A DNA stretch of 64,000 nt. Source: Hyphomonadaceae bacterium (GTDB taxonomy: Bacteria > Pseudomonadota > Alphaproteobacteria > Caulobacterales > Aquidulcibacteraceae). Within the stretch, counting starts at the first letter, position 1. Each line of letters begins with the position of its first letter. Positions 9,760 to 17,890 of the stretch are shown here, one piece after another. The notes beneath the pieces are model-generated. The model ran no database searches. It saw nothing but the letters and a program-made list of their open reading frames with translations, and was not told the DNA's origin. Location: the NCBI GenBank assembly GCA_022843225.1, contig JALHOC010000005.1:24983-88982 (forward strand). The letters run 5' to 3'. Both the position numbers and the translations under genes were made by a program.

Positions 9760-11035
9760 CGCTCTGTTTTCGCGGCAGATTGACGAACGCGATTAGCAGA
9801 GCAGACAATAGCGAGAGGGCGATGAAGGCCCAGAGCGCTGTTTCATACGATTGAGTGGCGTCATGGGAGCGCCCGACGAGCCAGATCATTAGGATCGCCA
9901 GGGGCTGCATGACTAAACCCATTGCGCCCATGATCACGCCAAACGACCGCGAACCAAAGGCCTCGGCCGTGAGCGTCGTCCACACGGGATAGACCCCTCC
10001 TGTTGCAAGTCCCATAAGGCCCGCCATCAACAACAGCATCTCGTAGGACGGGTTCGCTAGAAGCGTGATGTTGAAACCGATGTGGCACGCCACGACCACG
10101 GCAAAGAGAATGCGTTTGTCGACGTGGTCGGCCAGGAGTCCCACAACCAGCTTACCCACGATCGACGAAGCCGTTAGTGCGGAAACTACAAAGGCGGCGT
10201 TCTGTAGGGTGAAACCCATGTCTTCGCCGTAGGGCACAAGCGACACGATCAACGCCTGGTCGCACGCGAGCAAGATCGCAGCGCCAAATGTTATCAATAG
10301 GAAATTGCGGTTCACGAGCAGCTTTGGAATTGTCCAATGTGCCCCGTCGACTTGCTCTTGACCGTCCTGAACGCCGCTTAGGGATTCAGATTCCATGGAA
10401 AGCCCCACGGCGGCCGGTCGGTCTCGTATGAACAAAACCACTGCGAGCGCGATTAGTGCGCCCCCGCCGAGGCCGAGCGCGAGCACTGCCTCACGCCACC
10501 CAAAGCTCGCGACCAGAAGCGCGGCAATAGGCGTCACGATGAAGCCTCCCGTCGAACTCGACACCGCAAGGATGCCCATCGCGAGGCCGCGCCGGCGCTG
10601 GAACCAACGCGTAGTGATCGTGTTGGCTGCAAGTGCGCCCCCGGCCGCCACACCAAATCCGAGCGGGCCCAATGCCGCCGCGCCCATGACCCAGGGTGCG
10701 TTTGCAAGTGCAATAGCGCTCAACCCACCCGCAAACGCAGCGGCGCCTGACAGCATGACCAAACGCGCTGACGCGCGATCCAGAAGCCACCCCACCAACG
10801 GTGACCACAGCGCCATGCCCAGCAGCATGAGGGTGAAGCCTGTATTGACCTCACCTCGGGTTAGCCGCATTTCCTCGGAAACAGCCCCGACGATCGTTCC
10901 AAAAGCGTAGATCGTGCCGCCGACCGCCAACATGGAGCAGACGAAGCCTGCGCCCACCACAGTCCAACCGCGATAGAAGGGCAGGCCATTCAAGCCGTCC
11001 GCACGCGTGATTGTTGGCGCAGCCTTGGTTTCCAT
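9749..11035 (-). CDS. MFS transporter
   Basis: 428 residues of mostly hydrophobic sequence consistent with 12 membrane helices, with MFS loop motifs (GWLLDRASARLV between helices 2 and 3; VGLLADHVDKRI in the second half). The N-terminal region GWTVVGAGFVCSMLAVGGTIYAFG resembles the oxalate/monocarboxylate (OFA/MCT-like) group, so an anionic substrate is likely. Two adjacent ATGs exist; the second (11035) has better spacing from GGAGGA. It faces the SRPBCC gene divergently. Uptake of a steroid acid is a reasonable inference from context only. Confidence 0.82.
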   Translation of the reverse strand: METKAAPTITRADGLNGLPFYRGWTVVGAGFVCSMLAVGGTIYAFGTIVGAVSEEMRLTRGEVNTGFTLMLLGMALWSPLVGWLLDRASARLVMLSGAAAFAGGLSAIALANAPWVMGAAALGPLGFGVAAGGALAANTITTRWFQRRRGLAMGILAVSSSTGGFIVTPIAALLVASFGWREAVLALGLGGGALIALAVVLFIRDRPAAVGLSMESESLSGVQDGQEQVDGAHWTIPKLLVNRNFLLITFGAAILLACDQALIVSLVPYGEDMGFTLQNAAFVVSALTASSIVGKLVVGLLADHVDKRILFAVVVACHIGFNITLLANPSYEMLLLMAGLMGLATGGVYPVWTTLTAEAFGSRSFGVIMGAMGLVMQPLAILMIWLVGRSHDATQSYETALWAFIALSLLSALLIAFVNLPRKQSVIP

Positions 11036-11066
11036 CATTCCTCCGGTATCCCTCGCCAACTCCAGC

Positions 11067-11082
11067 TTGCGTAAAAATACGC
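11067..11082. promoter_or_regulatory. TTGCGT-containing dyad upstream of MFS and SRPBCC genes
   Basis: TTGCGT at 11067-11072 forms part of the perfect dyad GCGTA-AAAA-TACGC (11069-11082) in the 167-base divergent gap. The hexamer recurs in most promoter gaps of this window, so it may be a shared operator half-site. Confidence 0.35.
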
Positions 11083-11202
11083 TGATGGCAATACGAGTCT
11101 GCGTGGTAGAATGCGGCCGTTCGGTTGAAGGCCGCTTTGGGGTTGTGCTAGTGTTGAGAGTGCGGCGTTGCGGCCGATAGCCTAGGCGCAAGGGAGCGAA
11201 AC

Positions 11203-11703
11203 ATGGCGGACTCTGGCGACCCACGAACGCAGTTTGATCCCAATGCCGTCGTGGTTTCAGAGCGCGTCGAGATCAATGCGCCTGCATACGTCGTGTGGGG
11301 TATCCTGATTGATCTCGCGCGCTACGGGGAATGGAACCCCTTCTGCGTCGAAGCGCAATCCACGCTGGAGATGGGAGCGCCAGTCGTCATGAAGCTCAAG
11401 AATTACACCGAGCCGGGCGAGTCGTACTTCCCGAATTGCGAATATGTTTGCGCCTTCGAGCCCGAGAAACTGTTGTCGTGGCAATTGCCTCACAACGATG
11501 ATTGGCCTTATCCGGCCCGCCGGGATCAGATCATCGAGGCGCTGGGCCCGGAGCGCTGCGCCTATCACTCTACCGATGCTTTTCTAGGACCGAACGGGAT
11601 CCATGTGATGCGTTTCGCGGGCCCCTGGGTAAAGCGTGCGTTTGACGACACCGCCTATGCGCTGAAAACGCGCGCCGAAGCGTTCGCTAAGCTGCGGACG
11701 TAA
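11203..11703 (+). CDS. SRPBCC (START-like) family protein
   Basis: 166 residues with the START-like pattern: RVEINAPAYVVWGILIDLARYGEWNPF at the N-terminus (a beta strand then the helix with W-x-N-P-F), a central beta-sheet, and a long C-terminal helix. Such proteins bind hydrophobic ligands in a deep cavity and act as cyclases, carriers or of unknown role. No catalytic residue is diagnostic. It is a single + gene, four bases from the convergent sulfotransferase. In a steroid island a ligand-binding role is plausible but unproved. Confidence 0.75.
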   Translation: MADSGDPRTQFDPNAVVVSERVEINAPAYVVWGILIDLARYGEWNPFCVEAQSTLEMGAPVVMKLKNYTEPGESYFPNCEYVCAFEPEKLLSWQLPHNDDWPYPARRDQIIEALGPERCAYHSTDAFLGPNGIHVMRFAGPWVKRAFDDTAYALKTRAEAFAKLRT

Positions 11704-11707
11704 TCGC

Positions 11708-12871
11708 TTAGGCGGCGATAAAGCGACGTCGGTATTCGTCGAAAAGTCGCTCTATGCCTTCGCGGGTGAGGCCGAAATCTTCCAGCGTGTATTGGTGCGG
11801 CGCGCGATCCTCACGGCGATTGGCTTCAACCCATTCATCCATTCCAGCGCGGATTGCGGGTGTGATCTCAATGCCGGTGCGTCGCAACACTTCCTCGCCT
11901 TGCGCAATCGGGTCCTTGGTCAGATCGGAGTAGCGTATATCGATGAAGCGAGAGCTATCGGAGCGATCGCGCACTGCCATGAACGCTGACAGCCATTCTT
12001 TTAGGCGAGAGGGCCAGAAGCGCGCGATGTCTTCGCGCGTGATGGTCTCGGAAGGCATCCGATAGAGGCTGTACTCCATGCTGCAATAAGAGGGCACGGT
12101 CGCCACCGGATCGCGATGCGTCATCACGATCTTGGCTTCCGGGAACACCTCAAGCACGGCGTCGATCGCCATCAAATGCCCTGGCGTCTTCAGCACCCAA
12201 CGCGCGCCTTTGCGGGCGGGATCGCTCCACTGCAACAGCTTAAGGATTTGCTTGAGGTCGCGGTAGGGTTGGATGCGATCGCTGCTGTCCATGAGCCATT
12301 TGGCGTAGCTAGGCGTGTAATACATCGCCTCGTTCATGGAACTCGCAAACAGCTGCCCCATGATAATCACTTCTTCGTCGGGCTGGTCGATGTCCATGGG
12401 ATGGATCGACATGAGATCGGGGATGGCGGAGACCATGTACGCCATGATGCCCTTGGCGGCTTCGCGCCGCGGTCCTGAATCCGAGGGCGCCTCGCCCGCC
12501 AACGGCGTATAATTCTGTGTCTCCCACCACTTCGCGCCGGTCATCCCGGGCGCCGCACACAGCATGCGGTGCAGCATGGTTGAGCCGGTGCGCGGCAGAC
12601 CTACGACAACTGCGGCGACTTTGATCGCTTCGTCGTCGATCTCGGGGTGGCGCTTCATGATGTCGACAAAGCGAAGGCGATTGATCAACGCACGGGTGAT
12701 CCCGCCGGTGGCAATGCCCACCCCAGCCTCGCTCAGTTGCGCCTCCGCGTTTATCGAAGCTATGAGCTGATCAAGATTGGCCAAAAACCAAGTGTCACCG
12801 AAGTCCTTGAGGCCGGCCTCGGCGGTGGCGCTGGCGACCAGAGCGTTCCGGTCAGGTACCTGGTTTGCCAT
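11708..12871 (-). CDS. sulfotransferase family protein
   Basis: 387 residues. The PAPS-binding 5' phosphosulfate loop is GLPRTGSTMLHRML near residue 90, followed by a 3' phosphate region with THRDP (about 245), which is typical of bacterial Sulfotransfer_3 proteins. These transfer sulfate from PAPS to hydroxyl groups. It sits alone on the - strand, divergent from an SDR resembling 3alpha/20beta-hydroxysteroid dehydrogenases. The 228-base gap between them contains three perfect dyads. Sulfation of a sterol or steroid alcohol is possible, though homologues are often found in acyl-CoA clusters without a known substrate. Confidence 0.8.
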   Translation of the reverse strand: MANQVPDRNALVASATAEAGLKDFGDTWFLANLDQLIASINAEAQLSEAGVGIATGGITRALINRLRFVDIMKRHPEIDDEAIKVAAVVVGLPRTGSTMLHRMLCAAPGMTGAKWWETQNYTPLAGEAPSDSGPRREAAKGIMAYMVSAIPDLMSIHPMDIDQPDEEVIIMGQLFASSMNEAMYYTPSYAKWLMDSSDRIQPYRDLKQILKLLQWSDPARKGARWVLKTPGHLMAIDAVLEVFPEAKIVMTHRDPVATVPSYCSMEYSLYRMPSETITREDIARFWPSRLKEWLSAFMAVRDRSDSSRFIDIRYSDLTKDPIAQGEEVLRRTGIEITPAIRAGMDEWVEANRREDRAPHQYTLEDFGLTREGIERLFDEYRRRFIAA

Positions 12872-12902
12872 TTGCTGATCTCCCTCATGGGCCCCGCGAT
12901 TT

Positions 12903-12930
12903 TCGTTTGCAGCCCGAGGGCTGCAAACGA
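12903..12930. promoter_or_regulatory. perfect 13-base inverted repeat (operator candidate)
   Basis: Arms at 12903-12915 and 12918-12930 are perfectly complementary with a 2-base spacer (left arm TCGTTTGCAGCCC). It lies in the leader of the sulfotransferase gene and no U-run follows it on either strand, so an operator is more likely than a terminator. Confidence 0.5.
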
Positions 12931-12989
12931 CCGTATCGCTTGCCAGTTTCTTTTTTGCGTGAAACTATCATCGATATTCGTGGCGTGCG

Positions 12990-13016
12990 AGCGTCGTTAT
13001 TGCGCATAACGACGCT
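12990..13016. promoter_or_regulatory. perfect 11-base inverted repeat (operator candidate)
   Basis: AGCGTCGTTAT, 5-base spacer, ATAACGACGCT, perfectly complementary. It lies mid-gap between divergent genes, about 85 bases upstream of the SDR start at 13100. Confidence 0.55.
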
Positions 13017-13049
13017 GAATGTCATTTTGTCGTCCAAAAGGCGACGCGA

Positions 13050-13067
13050 GCGTCGCTGCAGCGACGC
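13050..13067. promoter_or_regulatory. perfect 18-base palindrome (operator candidate)
   Basis: GCGTCGCTGCAGCGACGC reads identically on both strands. It shares the AGCGTCG half with the dyad at 12990-13016 and sits about 16 bases upstream of the GAAGGGAGGA ribosome site of the SDR at 13100. Confidence 0.5.
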
Positions 13068-13099
13068 ACCGAAAATAAGAAACGAAGGGAGGACATATC

Positions 13100-13888
13100 G
13101 TGGGCAGGCTTTCCGGCAAGGTGGCGATCGTCACGGGTGCGGCGCAGGGCATGGGGGCCGCAACCGCGCGGCTGTTTGCAGCCGAGGGCGCGAAAGTGGC
13201 GCTGGGCGACGTAAAGGACGAAGCTGGCGCCGCACTCGCGAAGGAAATCGGCGACGCCTGCTTTTTTCAAAAGCTCGATGTTTCTTCCGATGACAGCTGG
13301 CGCGCTTTCGTTGAGGCGACCGCAGGGAAATTCGGGGGCATAGACGTCGTCATCAACAATGCGGGGCTGGTGCATTTCACCCCAATCGAGGCGTTCAATC
13401 CCGGTGACGCTAACGCGATCCTCGGCGTGAACGTTGTTGGTCCAATGCTCGGCGCCAAGCACGCCGTTCCCTACATGAAAAAGCGCGGCAAAGGCGTGAT
13501 CGTCAACATTTCTTCGGTTGACGGCTTTCGCGGCTGCAACGGCTTGACCCTCTACACCGCCAGCAAGTGGGCGGTGCGTGGGCTCACCAAGTCGCTCGCC
13601 TATGAGCTTGGGCCGCTCGGCATACGCGTTTGTTCTGTGCATCCCGGCGCGGTCGACACGCCGATGGGCAATCATCGCGGTCAAAAGGGCGATGAGCTCA
13701 ACGCGAACTACAAACGTGTCCCGCTACAGCGCATTGGCCAGCCCGAAGAAATTGCACGCGTGTCGTTGTTCGTGGCCAGCGACGACGCCAGTTACGTCAC
13801 CGGCGCTGAGATAGCTGTCGATGGTGGGTGGTCCGCCGGCTATTACCAGCCTGCGCTGCCGGGTGCGCCCTCAAGCATCAAGGATTGA
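13100..13888 (+). CDS. SDR family hydroxysteroid dehydrogenase-like (3alpha/20beta type)
   Basis: 262 residues from a GTG preceded by GAAGGGAGGA at good spacing. NAD motif TGAAQGMGAATA, NNAG, Ser in NISSVDG and catalytic YTASK are intact. The opening GRLSGKVAIVTG, the stretch ASKWAVRGLTKSLAYELGP and HPGAVDTPM resemble the 3alpha,20beta-hydroxysteroid dehydrogenase/FabG3 group. It would interconvert a hydroxyl and ketone on the steroid nucleus or side chain; the position cannot be assigned. First gene of the + run 13100-16288, with the next gene starting 4 bases later. Confidence 0.82.
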   Translation: MGRLSGKVAIVTGAAQGMGAATARLFAAEGAKVALGDVKDEAGAALAKEIGDACFFQKLDVSSDDSWRAFVEATAGKFGGIDVVINNAGLVHFTPIEAFNPGDANAILGVNVVGPMLGAKHAVPYMKKRGKGVIVNISSVDGFRGCNGLTLYTASKWAVRGLTKSLAYELGPLGIRVCSVHPGAVDTPMGNHRGQKGDELNANYKRVPLQRIGQPEEIARVSLFVASDDASYVTGAEIAVDGGWSAGYYQPALPGAPSSIKD

Positions 13889-13892
13889 TGCG

Positions 13893-14348
13893 ATGGCGGC
13901 GTTTGGACAAAACGAAATGGCCGACATTCTGGCTATCCAGAATCTGCTCGCCACGTACGCCTTTGCTCTGGACGAGAAGGATTACGATGCGCTCGATGAT
14001 GTTTTCACGCCGGACGCCGTTTTCGATTACACAGCAACAGGCGGCATCGCAGGCGATTGGGCAAAGATTAAACCCTGGCTCAAGGCGGCGCTCTCGCGTT
14101 TTCCCGTAACGCAGCATCTCGTCGGCTTGCCGCGCATCCGCTTGGCGGGCGATCGCGCAACGTGCGCTACAATGCTGATCAACCCTATGCTGCTGAAGCA
14201 CGAGGGGAGTGATTTGATCTTCTTTGTGGGTGGCACTTATCGAGACGACCTAGTGCGCACCGCGCAGGGGTGGCGGATTTCACGTCGGGTCGAAAGCGAC
14301 CCCTGGATCAAGGATCTGCCTGCCAACTTTACGCCGACACCTGGGTAA
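13893..14348 (+). CDS. SnoaL-like (NTF2 fold) protein
   Basis: 151 residues with the cone-shaped NTF2-like pattern: an N-terminal helix pair (LAIQNLLATYAFALDEKDYDALDDVFTPDAVFDY), then a curved beta-sheet ending GWRISRRVE. This is the SnoaL_4 group, which includes scytalone-dehydratase-like and steroid-processing enzymes. No catalytic pair is diagnostic; unlike the KSI at 17038 it lacks the VEDP(V)G site. It lies between two SDR genes, so isomerase or dehydratase action on the product of one of them is an inference. Confidence 0.75.
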   Translation: MAAFGQNEMADILAIQNLLATYAFALDEKDYDALDDVFTPDAVFDYTATGGIAGDWAKIKPWLKAALSRFPVTQHLVGLPRIRLAGDRATCATMLINPMLLKHEGSDLIFFVGGTYRDDLVRTAQGWRISRRVESDPWIKDLPANFTPTPG

Positions 14349-14382
14349 TTGGCGCAGAATAAAGATGCTTTGGGAGGATTGC

Positions 14383-15162
14383 ATGTTGCTGAAGGACAAG
14401 GTGGTGGTCGTGAGCGGTGTCGGCCCGGGCATGGGCCAATCGCTAGCGCGGATCGCCGCGCGCGAGGGCGCCAAGGTGGTGCTTGGCGCGCGCAACAAAG
14501 CCTACCTCGAAGAGGTCGCGGGCGAGATCAAAAGCCATGGCGGCCACGCTATCGCTCAACCTTGCGACGTTGCCGACGCTGCGCAATGCCAAGCTCTAGC
14601 GAAAGCTGCCGTCGATGCGTTCGGCACGATCAACGGACTTGTGAATAGCGCCTACATGCATGGCGAGTGGAATTCGGTAGAGGCCGCCGATGTCGAGGAA
14701 TGGGCGAAGATTTATGATGTCAATTGTTTGGGCGCGTTGCGTATGGCCCAAGCCGTGCTGCCGGCGATGAAGAAGGCGGGCGGTGGCGCCATCGTCAACG
14801 TATCGACGCAAGCTTCGGTAAAGCCCTTCCCCGGCGAGGGCGGCTACGCTACCGCCAAAGGTGGGCTCAACGCGCTCAGCCGCCAAATGGCCAAGGATTT
14901 CGGGAGGTATGGCGTGCGCGTGAACACAACGCGCATGGGTTGGATTGGCGGAGCGCCGGTTTTGGGCTGGATCGACCGCGAAGTCGCATCTGGGCGCGAT
15001 CGCGACCAGGTCGTGGGCGCGATCACCGCTGACATTTCGCTTGGAGTTATCCCGCCTGAAGAAGATTGCGCCAAAGGCGTGCTGTTCTTCGTGTCCGATT
15101 ATTCCAAGGCCGTGAGCGGCGCCGTGCTCGACGTCAATGGCGGCCACTACATGGCGCCTTGA
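14383..15162 (+). CDS. SDR family oxidoreductase
   Basis: 259 residues from the ATG at 14383, chosen for GGGAGG 8 bases upstream; an upstream in-frame ATG at 14365 has no such site. SGVGPGMGQSLA cofactor motif, NSAYMHG in place of NNAG, VNVSTQAS and the catalytic YATAK. The C-terminal DVNGGHYMAP is typical. Third gene of the 13100-16288 operon. Substrate unknown; NNAG replaced by NSAY is a mild peculiarity that may affect cofactor binding. Confidence 0.8.
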   Translation: MLLKDKVVVVSGVGPGMGQSLARIAAREGAKVVLGARNKAYLEEVAGEIKSHGGHAIAQPCDVADAAQCQALAKAAVDAFGTINGLVNSAYMHGEWNSVEAADVEEWAKIYDVNCLGALRMAQAVLPAMKKAGGGAIVNVSTQASVKPFPGEGGYATAKGGLNALSRQMAKDFGRYGVRVNTTRMGWIGGAPVLGWIDREVASGRDRDQVVGAITADISLGVIPPEEDCAKGVLFFVSDYSKAVSGAVLDVNGGHYMAP

Positions 15163-15175
15163 GCGGGGTCACTCC

Positions 15176-16288
15176 ATGGCAACGAAGGATGCAGACCCCG
15201 ACAGAGCTATTTGGCGCCAGTTCTGTAAAGATCTGGAGCGTGCCGGCGAGACGGTGCTCTCGGCCCCCGGCGCGGAGAGCCCGCTCGACCGCGCCGAGGG
15301 GCTGAGGTATCTCACCCGCCTCTTGCGCATCGGGCTTGAGATGCAGCTGGAATGGGCCGATCCGAATTGCCCTGGGTTTTATCAGGCATCGCACGAGACC
15401 GCGAAAATTGGCGCTGACAATCCCGACAACCAATATCTCAACGCGACCATCTCGCCCGCGCAGCGCTATCGCATCAAGGGTAAGCGCGGTACCGCGCCGA
15501 TCCTGACTTTCGCCACTAAGGCTAATCGCTACGCAACCGACGGCACAATGGTGTCAACCGGCGAATTGGCGATCGAGGACATGAATGTACGCAAGGACGG
15601 TACGTTCGAAATCATCGTTGCGAAAGAGAAGCCCAAAGGTCGCATCAACTGGCTTCCAATGGAGGACGATTCTTCGTTGATTGTGGTGCGTCAGACTTTT
15701 CTCGACCGTGCGAAAGAGCGCCCCAACACGCTCTCGATTGAGTTGGCCGACGGGCCGCCGCGCCCGGCCGTGTTGACTTCGGAGGCGCTGGCCGCTGGGC
15801 TGAAACGCACCGCCGCTTTCGCGGAGGGCACCGCCAAGACGTTCGTGCGGTGGGCGGAGCTGTTTAAGGCAGAGCACTTGAACCAGCTCAACACGCTCGA
15901 TCAATCGATGTTTCAGCGCGCAGGCGGCGACCCGGCGATTTATTATCTCCACGGCTATTGGCGGCTCGCGCCGGGCGAAATGCTCGAAATCAAGTCGCCG
16001 ATACCCGAATGCCAGGCATGGAATTTCCAGCTCAACAATTATTGGATGGAATCGCTCGATTATCGCGCGCACCGCATTCACACGAACTCAGCGCTAGCGA
16101 CCCTCGATTCCCATGGCGGGGTGACCGTCGTCGCGGCGGCCGAAGACCCGGGCTACGGCAACTGGCTCGATACCGCAGGACATACCCACGGCACCATGCT
16201 GTGGCGCTGGACGAATGCGCAAGAACATCCAATGCCGCGTTGCCGCGTGCTTCCATTGCGCAAAAAGAAGCCTCAGCGCGCCAAGTAG
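15176..16288 (+). CDS. DUF1214 domain-containing protein
   Basis: 370 residues, ATG 13 bases after the SDR stop. The C-terminal part has the DUF1214 beta-rich pattern with YYLHGYWRLAPGEMLEI, FQLNNYWMESLDY and GTMLWRW. Such proteins occur frequently in steroid and other lipid catabolic clusters, but no biochemical role is established to my knowledge. No signal peptide or membrane segment is visible. It ends the + operon and overlaps the convergent SDR gene at 16273 by 16 bases. Confidence 0.75.
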   Translation: MATKDADPDRAIWRQFCKDLERAGETVLSAPGAESPLDRAEGLRYLTRLLRIGLEMQLEWADPNCPGFYQASHETAKIGADNPDNQYLNATISPAQRYRIKGKRGTAPILTFATKANRYATDGTMVSTGELAIEDMNVRKDGTFEIIVAKEKPKGRINWLPMEDDSSLIVVRQTFLDRAKERPNTLSIELADGPPRPAVLTSEALAAGLKRTAAFAEGTAKTFVRWAELFKAEHLNQLNTLDQSMFQRAGGDPAIYYLHGYWRLAPGEMLEIKSPIPECQAWNFQLNNYWMESLDYRAHRIHTNSALATLDSHGGVTVVAAAEDPGYGNWLDTAGHTHGTMLWRWTNAQEHPMPRCRVLPLRKKKPQRAK

Positions 16289-17022
16289 CCGCCATCGACC
16301 GCGAGCGGATGGCCAGTGATGAAGCTTGCTTTGCTTGAACACAGGAAGATCACAGCGTCCGCCACTTCTTGCGCTTGGCCCATGCGGCCCATTGGGTGCA
16401 TTTGCGCCATGATCGCGGCGGCTTGCGGGTCCTTGGCGGCGGCCTCCGTCATTGGCGTTACGATGGCGCCGGGGCAGACGGCGTTTACACGCACGCCTTG
16501 GGTGGCGTAGGCCATCGCCGCTGAGCGCGTCAGCCCAATGACCGCATGTTTGCTGCCGCAATAGCCTGGTCCGCTCAAGCCTGACATGCCGGCCACGGAA
16601 GAGGTATTGACGATGGCGCCCCGGCCAGCGGCGGCCATGTGGCGCAGTTCAGCGCGCATGCACACCATCACCGAACGGGCGTTGACGTCCATGACCATGT
16701 CGAAGCCTTCGCCCCAAGGCGTCATTGGCATCTCCGTTGAGATGCCAGCGTTGTTGAAAGCGGCGTCCAGCCTGCCCCACCGGGCGACCACGCCATCGAC
16801 GAACGCCTCTGCGCGCGTCTCGTCGGTGATGTCGAACGCTTCGCCGTAAGCATCAGCGTTAAGATTCTGGAGCATCGCGACGGTCTCGCTAACCGGGCCT
16901 TCGTTCAAATCGCAGACCGCGACCTTGGCGCCCTCTTGCGCGAAAGAGATCGCTGTAGCGCGTCCCAAACCGCCGCCGGCGCCGGTGACCAGCGCTACCT
17001 GGCCTTCAAACAGCTTTCCCAC
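16273..17022 (-). CDS. SDR family oxidoreductase
   Basis: 249 residues. TGAGGGLGRATA cofactor motif, NNAG, NTSSVAG and catalytic YCGSK are intact, and the tail AVDGGYLAR is classical. It is the last gene of the 12 kb hsaC-ipd operon, 15 bases downstream of the ketosteroid isomerase. A 3beta-hydroxysteroid dehydrogenase working together with the isomerase would be a natural pairing (alcohol oxidised, then double bond moved), but nothing in the sequence fixes the position of the hydroxyl group. Confidence 0.82.
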   Translation of the reverse strand: MGKLFEGQVALVTGAGGGLGRATAISFAQEGAKVAVCDLNEGPVSETVAMLQNLNADAYGEAFDITDETRAEAFVDGVVARWGRLDAAFNNAGISTEMPMTPWGEGFDMVMDVNARSVMVCMRAELRHMAAAGRGAIVNTSSVAGMSGLSGPGYCGSKHAVIGLTRSAAMAYATQGVRVNAVCPGAIVTPMTEAAAKDPQAAAIMAQMHPMGRMGQAQEVADAVIFLCSSKASFITGHPLAVDGGYLAR

Positions 17023-17037
17023 CGCGTCCTCCTTCAG

Positions 17038-17412
17038 TCAAAATCCGTGCATGTTCTCAGGCCCCCAAAAGGCTCGCATTTCAGTGACTTTTCCTGCTTC
17101 GTCGAACGCAAACGTGTCGATGACTTCGATGCGCTTGTCGCCACCAGCGTAGTTGAGAGTGACCGTGAAGCAGAACGCGGCGTAATTGGCGCCGCCGCGG
17201 ACCGGCGCATCGAGGCTGAGCTTGGCGCCGGTTTTCATGGAATTGGCGTAGAAGGCGCGGATGGCATCCTTGCCGTGATGGACAGGCGTTCCGACCGGGT
17301 CTTCCACCACGGCGTTCTCGGCGAAGAGTTCCGCTGCGGCGCTCGGGTCGCCTTTGTCGAAAGCGGCGATATAGGCCTCGACAATTCGGACTTTGTGGGT
17401 GTGGTCAATCAT
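17038..17412 (-). CDS. ksi: steroid delta5-isomerase (3-ketosteroid isomerase)
   Basis: 124 residues, the length of Comamonas testosteroni KSI (125). It matches that enzyme along its length (VEDPVG, AIRAFYANS, GKVTEMRAFWGPEN) and keeps the catalytic residues at identical numbers: Tyr14, Asp38 and Asp99, plus Tyr55 of the hydrogen-bond network. The enzyme converts delta5-3-ketosteroids to delta4-3-ketosteroids through a dienolate. It lies between a MaoC-type hydratase and an SDR at the end of the ipd operon. This is among the clearest single indications that the substrate of the cluster is a steroid. Confidence 0.93.
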   Translation of the reverse strand: MIDHTHKVRIVEAYIAAFDKGDPSAAAELFAENAVVEDPVGTPVHHGKDAIRAFYANSMKTGAKLSLDAPVRGGANYAAFCFTVTLNYAGGDKRIEVIDTFAFDEAGKVTEMRAFWGPENMHGF

Positions 17413-17418
17413 GGCCGT

Positions 17419-17877
17419 TCACTCCGGGTAATAGCGACTAATCGTATCCATCACGCAGGCGGGCTTGTCCTCGCCTTCGATCTCGACGGTGAGGCGAACA
17501 ACCGATTGAATCGCCCCTTTGATTTCCTCAACGCTGACGACTTCGCCTGCAGCGCGCAGGCGCGATCCGACCTTTACTGGCGCCAGAAACCGCAGCTTGT
17601 CCACGCCGACGTTTACGCCCATGGAAAATCCGCTCAAATGCAAGAGCTGCGGAAGGAAGTGAGCAGCGAGGCTAGCAGTGAGATAACCGTGCGCGATGGT
17701 GGCGCCGAACGGACCACTTTTGGACCGCTCTACATCGACGTGGATCCACTGCCGATCCTCGGTCACTTCAGCGAAACCATCGACGCGCTGTTGGTCAATT
17801 CTGATCCAGTCGGTAACGCCGAGTTTCGCCCCTTCCTTGCCGAGCAACTGGCGGGGCGACGTGAATGTCATGGCCAT
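17419..17877 (-). CDS. MaoC family enoyl-CoA hydratase
   Basis: 152 residues from the ATG at 17877 (AAGGA upstream). A single hot-dog domain with the R-hydratase pattern: DRQWIHVD, then SGPFGATIAHGYLTASL supplying the catalytic Asp/His/Ser-Gly region. It hydrates trans-2-enoyl-CoA. It follows the acyl-CoA dehydrogenase at 17891 and precedes ksi, consistent with a beta-oxidation step on a steroid side chain or ring fragment. Whether it works as a homodimer is not evident. Confidence 0.88.
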   Translation of the reverse strand: MAMTFTSPRQLLGKEGAKLGVTDWIRIDQQRVDGFAEVTEDRQWIHVDVERSKSGPFGATIAHGYLTASLAAHFLPQLLHLSGFSMGVNVGVDKLRFLAPVKVGSRLRAAGEVVSVEEIKGAIQSVVRLTVEIEGEDKPACVMDTISRYYPE

Positions 17878-17890
17878 GGGCGTTTCCTTA

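Noticed and set aside
12903..12930. Rho-independent terminator
   Set aside because: The stem is strong but lies in the leader of a divergent gene and neither side has a T-run.
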